DNA of 64,000 bases from Rostratula benghalensis (Eukaryota > Chordata > Aves > Charadriiformes > Rostratulidae), in assembly GCA_013399305.1 (NCBI GenBank), contig VXAI01000244.1:705022-769021 (forward strand), given 5' to 3'. Position numbers and translations under genes: made by a program. This document shows positions 60,510 to 64,000 of the stretch, piece after piece (position 1 is the stretch's first letter; every line of letters begins with the position of its first letter). The notes beneath the pieces are model-generated. The model saw nothing but the letters and a program-made list of their open reading frames with translations. It searched no databases and had not been told where the DNA came from.

Positions 60510-63500
60510 CTGGCAGCAATAATAAAGAGAAGATTAGAGTTCTGCAGTTGCAGCATATTCACCCAAAAAGAATTAAGACCTCCGACTTGCACAAGCCAGC
60601 TATTCCCAGGGAGCCTGACCAATAGCAGTACCTTGACTTCTGACTTACAAGACTTAATCAGACAACAAGAACTGCAGTAACATCTAGTTATTATACAAAG
60701 AAAGCCTTGCATTAAGGAAACCTTCCAGAACTCGAGCTTGATATTTTAGAAATATTCCCTTTTTTAATAGCTTTATTAGACTACCTTTAAAAGGAGTCTG
60801 TATTTCAGAACATCTATAATTAAGCATATTAATAACTTCTGACATTTAAGGCTGTGCCATGCAGGGGAAGAGAATAAACAAGCATGTGTAACAATTAAAC
60901 ATTAAGACTTTCATTACAGAACACTTCCCTGATTTCGGATACACAACATAGAAGCAGAAAAGAGCACAACCAAAGAGGTACAAGCATTATTGACATTTAC
61001 AGGTAAAAATGCTATAAGTGTTTTTACTCACATAAAGTTAAGGCACACCTCATTAAAGCACAATCTATAAAGCTATTCTTACAATGGGAATGGTTAATAC
61101 CTAGTTTCATCATGGCATTTTATTGCACATTAATACACGATCTTTTATCTGACACCTGAAGTCCAAGAAAGGATTCTAACAGGCAGGACTGTTCCCACAG
61201 CTGGTGGCTCCCGGGCCAGTTACCAGACTGGCCAGAGCCTGGCAGAAAGCAAAGTACCTGGTGAGAGACATCATTCTGGCCATTTTTAATCCCCATCATA
61301 AACCTGGTGACAGACGCTGTAGCCTGTCATCCTCAGCTCCTGGCTTGCCAAGAATCCCAAGGCATCGCCGGTTCGCAGGGAGCGCAGGAGCCGCACTCCG
61401 GCTGCAGAACCCCGTGCTCACCTGCCCGAGAGCAGAAAGGACCCCAACCATCACACCACATCTTCAGCTACCCTTTGCCAGTCTTGGAGTTAGCTAGTTA
61501 ATTCAGAGCTAGAAATTGCTGGCTTGAGTTTTTTAAAGGCTGAGAGATAAGATGCAAAGAAGCACTTGGGGCAGGCAAAATGTCATAGTTTAATTGCTCA
61601 CCTTTTAGGAATAAAAACTAATGCAAATAATATTTAGCAAATGAGAATGGAAGTTAGAAATCTTGATGACCCAGTTGTTAAAAAACTCCATTGCTAAAAC
61701 AAGATTTTAATCTGCCTGAATCAAAGAATTATTTCACACAGAGCACTTGCAGCCCTGAGCCGTGTCACCAGGACGGCTGCAGGGACAGGAAGAGCTGGGT
61801 GGAAGATCAGATCGATGAAGTTTTTCAGCAGCACAGGGCCCTGTGCTAACACTTCCCTCCTTTGTCTGCAAAGCTGTCAAATCTGTATTGCCTCTTTATT
61901 CTCTTGCAATACTTGACATTAAAAGAAAAAAAGCATGTTACACTGATCTACAAGAAAAGGTGCAATGACAAATATCCACAGCTTCAGATTATTCAGGATT
62001 TAGCTACACCATCACACGTTTGGTCTCAGAGTTCTTCAGTAAAGACTGTGACCTTCACAACAGCCTGTTGTAATGAACAGAATTACTCATGAAGCAAAGA
62101 GAGAGCTGATTGCTTAATACTAACTTCATACAATTGTCTTCAGACCTGAAATACAAGTTTTCACAGTACTGCTGTTCACCTTTACAAACAGCAAATGCCT
62201 TTATTTTTATACTACAGCTGGGGAAAGCAGCAAAAGAAAGGTAATATAGCTTGTTTTGATAAGTAAACTGGAACAGTTCTTTGAATAAGATTTTTTGGAA
62301 GTCTTAGAAGTTAAGTGAGCATGAACCTAATCACTGATCTTATTGCTTTACAAACTGTGAGGAACACAGTAATCACAGAGAAGATTTTTGTTCTGCTTGG
62401 ACCAGAGAGTCCAAGCTGAAGCTAAACAAGAACTCCATGCCACCACAGAACTGTTGGGGATACTTCCTTGTACATGTTTCTAAGTTAATTTTTGGTTGTT
62501 AAAGGTGTCTTATTTTAAGCACTTCTAATTTTAGCTACAGTTAAAAAACCTCAGACATGCACTAGTTTTAATTCAGAGTACATTTGTGTTTGAATACTCC
62601 GTAGTAGCAGATGTACACCTTACATTCTGCATTTTGGAACTTCCAGTGAAGACTGGTCCAATTTCAGGATAAAACCTGCCCCGACTCCTTTCCGTGGCTG
62701 CATCCACTGAAGGCAGCAGAGTCCCACTGCTGCGGTGACAGTGCCCTCCACGCTAAGTGAAGCTGGACAATGACAGTATGGTGGTGACATCTGACAGTCT
62801 TGAAGGAAATATAGCTTCAATTATTCCTTTAAATAGCAGAGCACCTCCAGCAGCTCAAACAGAAGGAAAGCTACAGCCAGAGTGCTCCCACTGCCAGGCA
62901 GGGAAGAGCAGTGCCAATAACTCAGCCAGGCTGGATATTAGACATCACGTAAGTGACCCCACCAGTATCACATCAAACAGCAAAAACACTGGAGGTCTTC
63001 GCTGCCGAAGACCAGGGTAGCACAGTCGAAGAAATAAGCAGTTTTATTAGACTACACATAGAAGTAAAAACTGAGAGTGAACGACAGCAAAAGAAATCCA
63101 GCCCCATCCTGAGAGCCACTACACACAGCCTGGGACCAGTACAGGAGAGCTTCAGACACTCGGTCAGCAAACAGCTTTCCTGGGCAGATCAGGAATTCAG
63201 ATGGTTGGTAAATTTGGCAGTGTTTAAGCCTTCATTAGAAGGGGGACTCACTTGCCTCCGGGGTTAGAGCTGACACAGGGTGACACTCCCAGCCTAGGAA
63301 GATACTTCCTTATCAACATTTATCAAGCTAAAGCTTGAAATCTACAATCCAGCTTTTACAGTCGTTACTCAAACACAGTGACTTAGAAGTATTAAACAGT
63401 AGTGAAAACTCTCTCCCTGTAATAGTTTCACCCATTCTTAAGACAGTAGTACCTAGAGCTCACACCGTAACCCCGGCTCTGGTAGGCACCTGCACCTCTG

Positions 63501-64000
63501 GTTTCTTTGGCACCTTCACACACACCCCCCGAGCACCAGCCACAACACACCCTCACTACAGCAGCTCGTGCAACTGCTTTTTATCTATGCTGCTCTCACC
63601 AAGAAAGTTTTCACTATCAGAAACCTGTGAGCAGAACCAAAACCCCCCATTCTGTACCGATCAAAATAACCCAACAAACTCACCCCCCTACACCGAAATC
63701 CAGAGACCTTTCGGCCTCCCTATCCCGGGAACCTCGGGGATTTGTGCTGGAGGGGGATGACACAAAAACCAGACACACCAGCAGAACACCGCCTCTCAGC
63801 CCAGCGCCTGTCACCGCGGGAAGGCGGCTTGGCTCCCGCAGCACCCGTTCGCCCCCCGCGATGGGGCAGCCCCGGACACCCCCAGCCCCGGCCGCGCCGG
63901 GGGACCCGGCCTGATGCCCCGCCGCAGCCCCGCACAGCCCCGTGCTCGCAGGGAACCGCTCGGCCCCGGCCACGGGCCCCGCTCCCGCCTCGGCCCGGCC
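60510..64000 (-). other. RSBN1: RSBN1 intron 1 (3' part) with CpG-rich edge
   Basis: AT-rich non-coding sequence up to about 63.75 kb, where it turns CpG-dense to the window edge. The His-rich exon 1 sequence of RSBN1 is not seen, so the CpG stretch is probably the intronic shore of the RSBN1 promoter island. Confidence 0.6.

Noticed and set aside
63680..63973. A 97-codon minus-strand frame starting MAGAERFPAS, considered as RSBN1 exon 1
   Set aside because: It is Gly/Ala-rich from CpG composition, lacks the His/Pro- and Lys-rich pattern of RSBN1 exon 1, and shows no in-phase donor to exon 2.

Overview
This is vertebrate nuclear DNA, most likely from a bird. It holds parts of three ordinary protein genes with many small exons, canonical GT/AG introns and GC-rich CpG stretches. 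The order MAGI3 - PHTF1 - RSBN1 is the one I know from human chromosome 1p13. The bird assignment rests on short introns, GC-rich exons and gaps of the microchromosome kind, and a CR1-like retroposon tail near 53.0 kb. I saw no bacterial, phage or viral genes, no CRISPR array and no RNA gene. There are two assembly gaps, 7153-7325 and 47266-47370.

Region 1 (1-38.1 or 38.55 kb, + strand) is MAGI3, a membrane-associated scaffold with inverted guanylate-kinase order. Positions 1-10052 are intron 1; the first exon, which should encode the start codon and PDZ0, lies upstream of the window. Twenty coding exons, numbered 2-21 here, follow from 10053 to 36205. They encode the rest of the GuK-like domain, two WW domains, PDZ1-5 and a long basic tail, 1357 residues in all with every exon phase consistent. 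Between the last two constitutive exons lie an alternative terminal exon (34584-34633, a short C-terminus) and a candidate 63-nt cassette exon (34064-34126).

Region 2 (about 38.2-48.1 kb, - strand) is PHTF1, complete in 18 coding exons and 751 residues. It is a multi-pass membrane protein of the endoplasmic reticulum / Golgi. It runs tail-to-tail against MAGI3, and the two 3' ends may be only about 100-300 bp apart. Its CpG promoter sits at about 47.96-48.11 kb.

Region 3 (about 48.1-64 kb, - strand) is RSBN1, a nuclear JmjC-like protein. Its last six coding exons are present (562 residues), with a long 3' UTR that may reach to within about 170 bp of the PHTF1 start codon. Its first exon is beyond the right edge, where the sequence turns CpG-rich.

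The three genes are neighbours, not a pathway: junctional scaffold, membrane protein abundant in testis, and chromatin demethylase-like protein. I did not find an undescribed biological system. The observations worth checking concern alternative MAGI3 C-termini, very close gene boundaries, a possible RFX motif in the PHTF1 promoter, and a few unusual non-coding structures.
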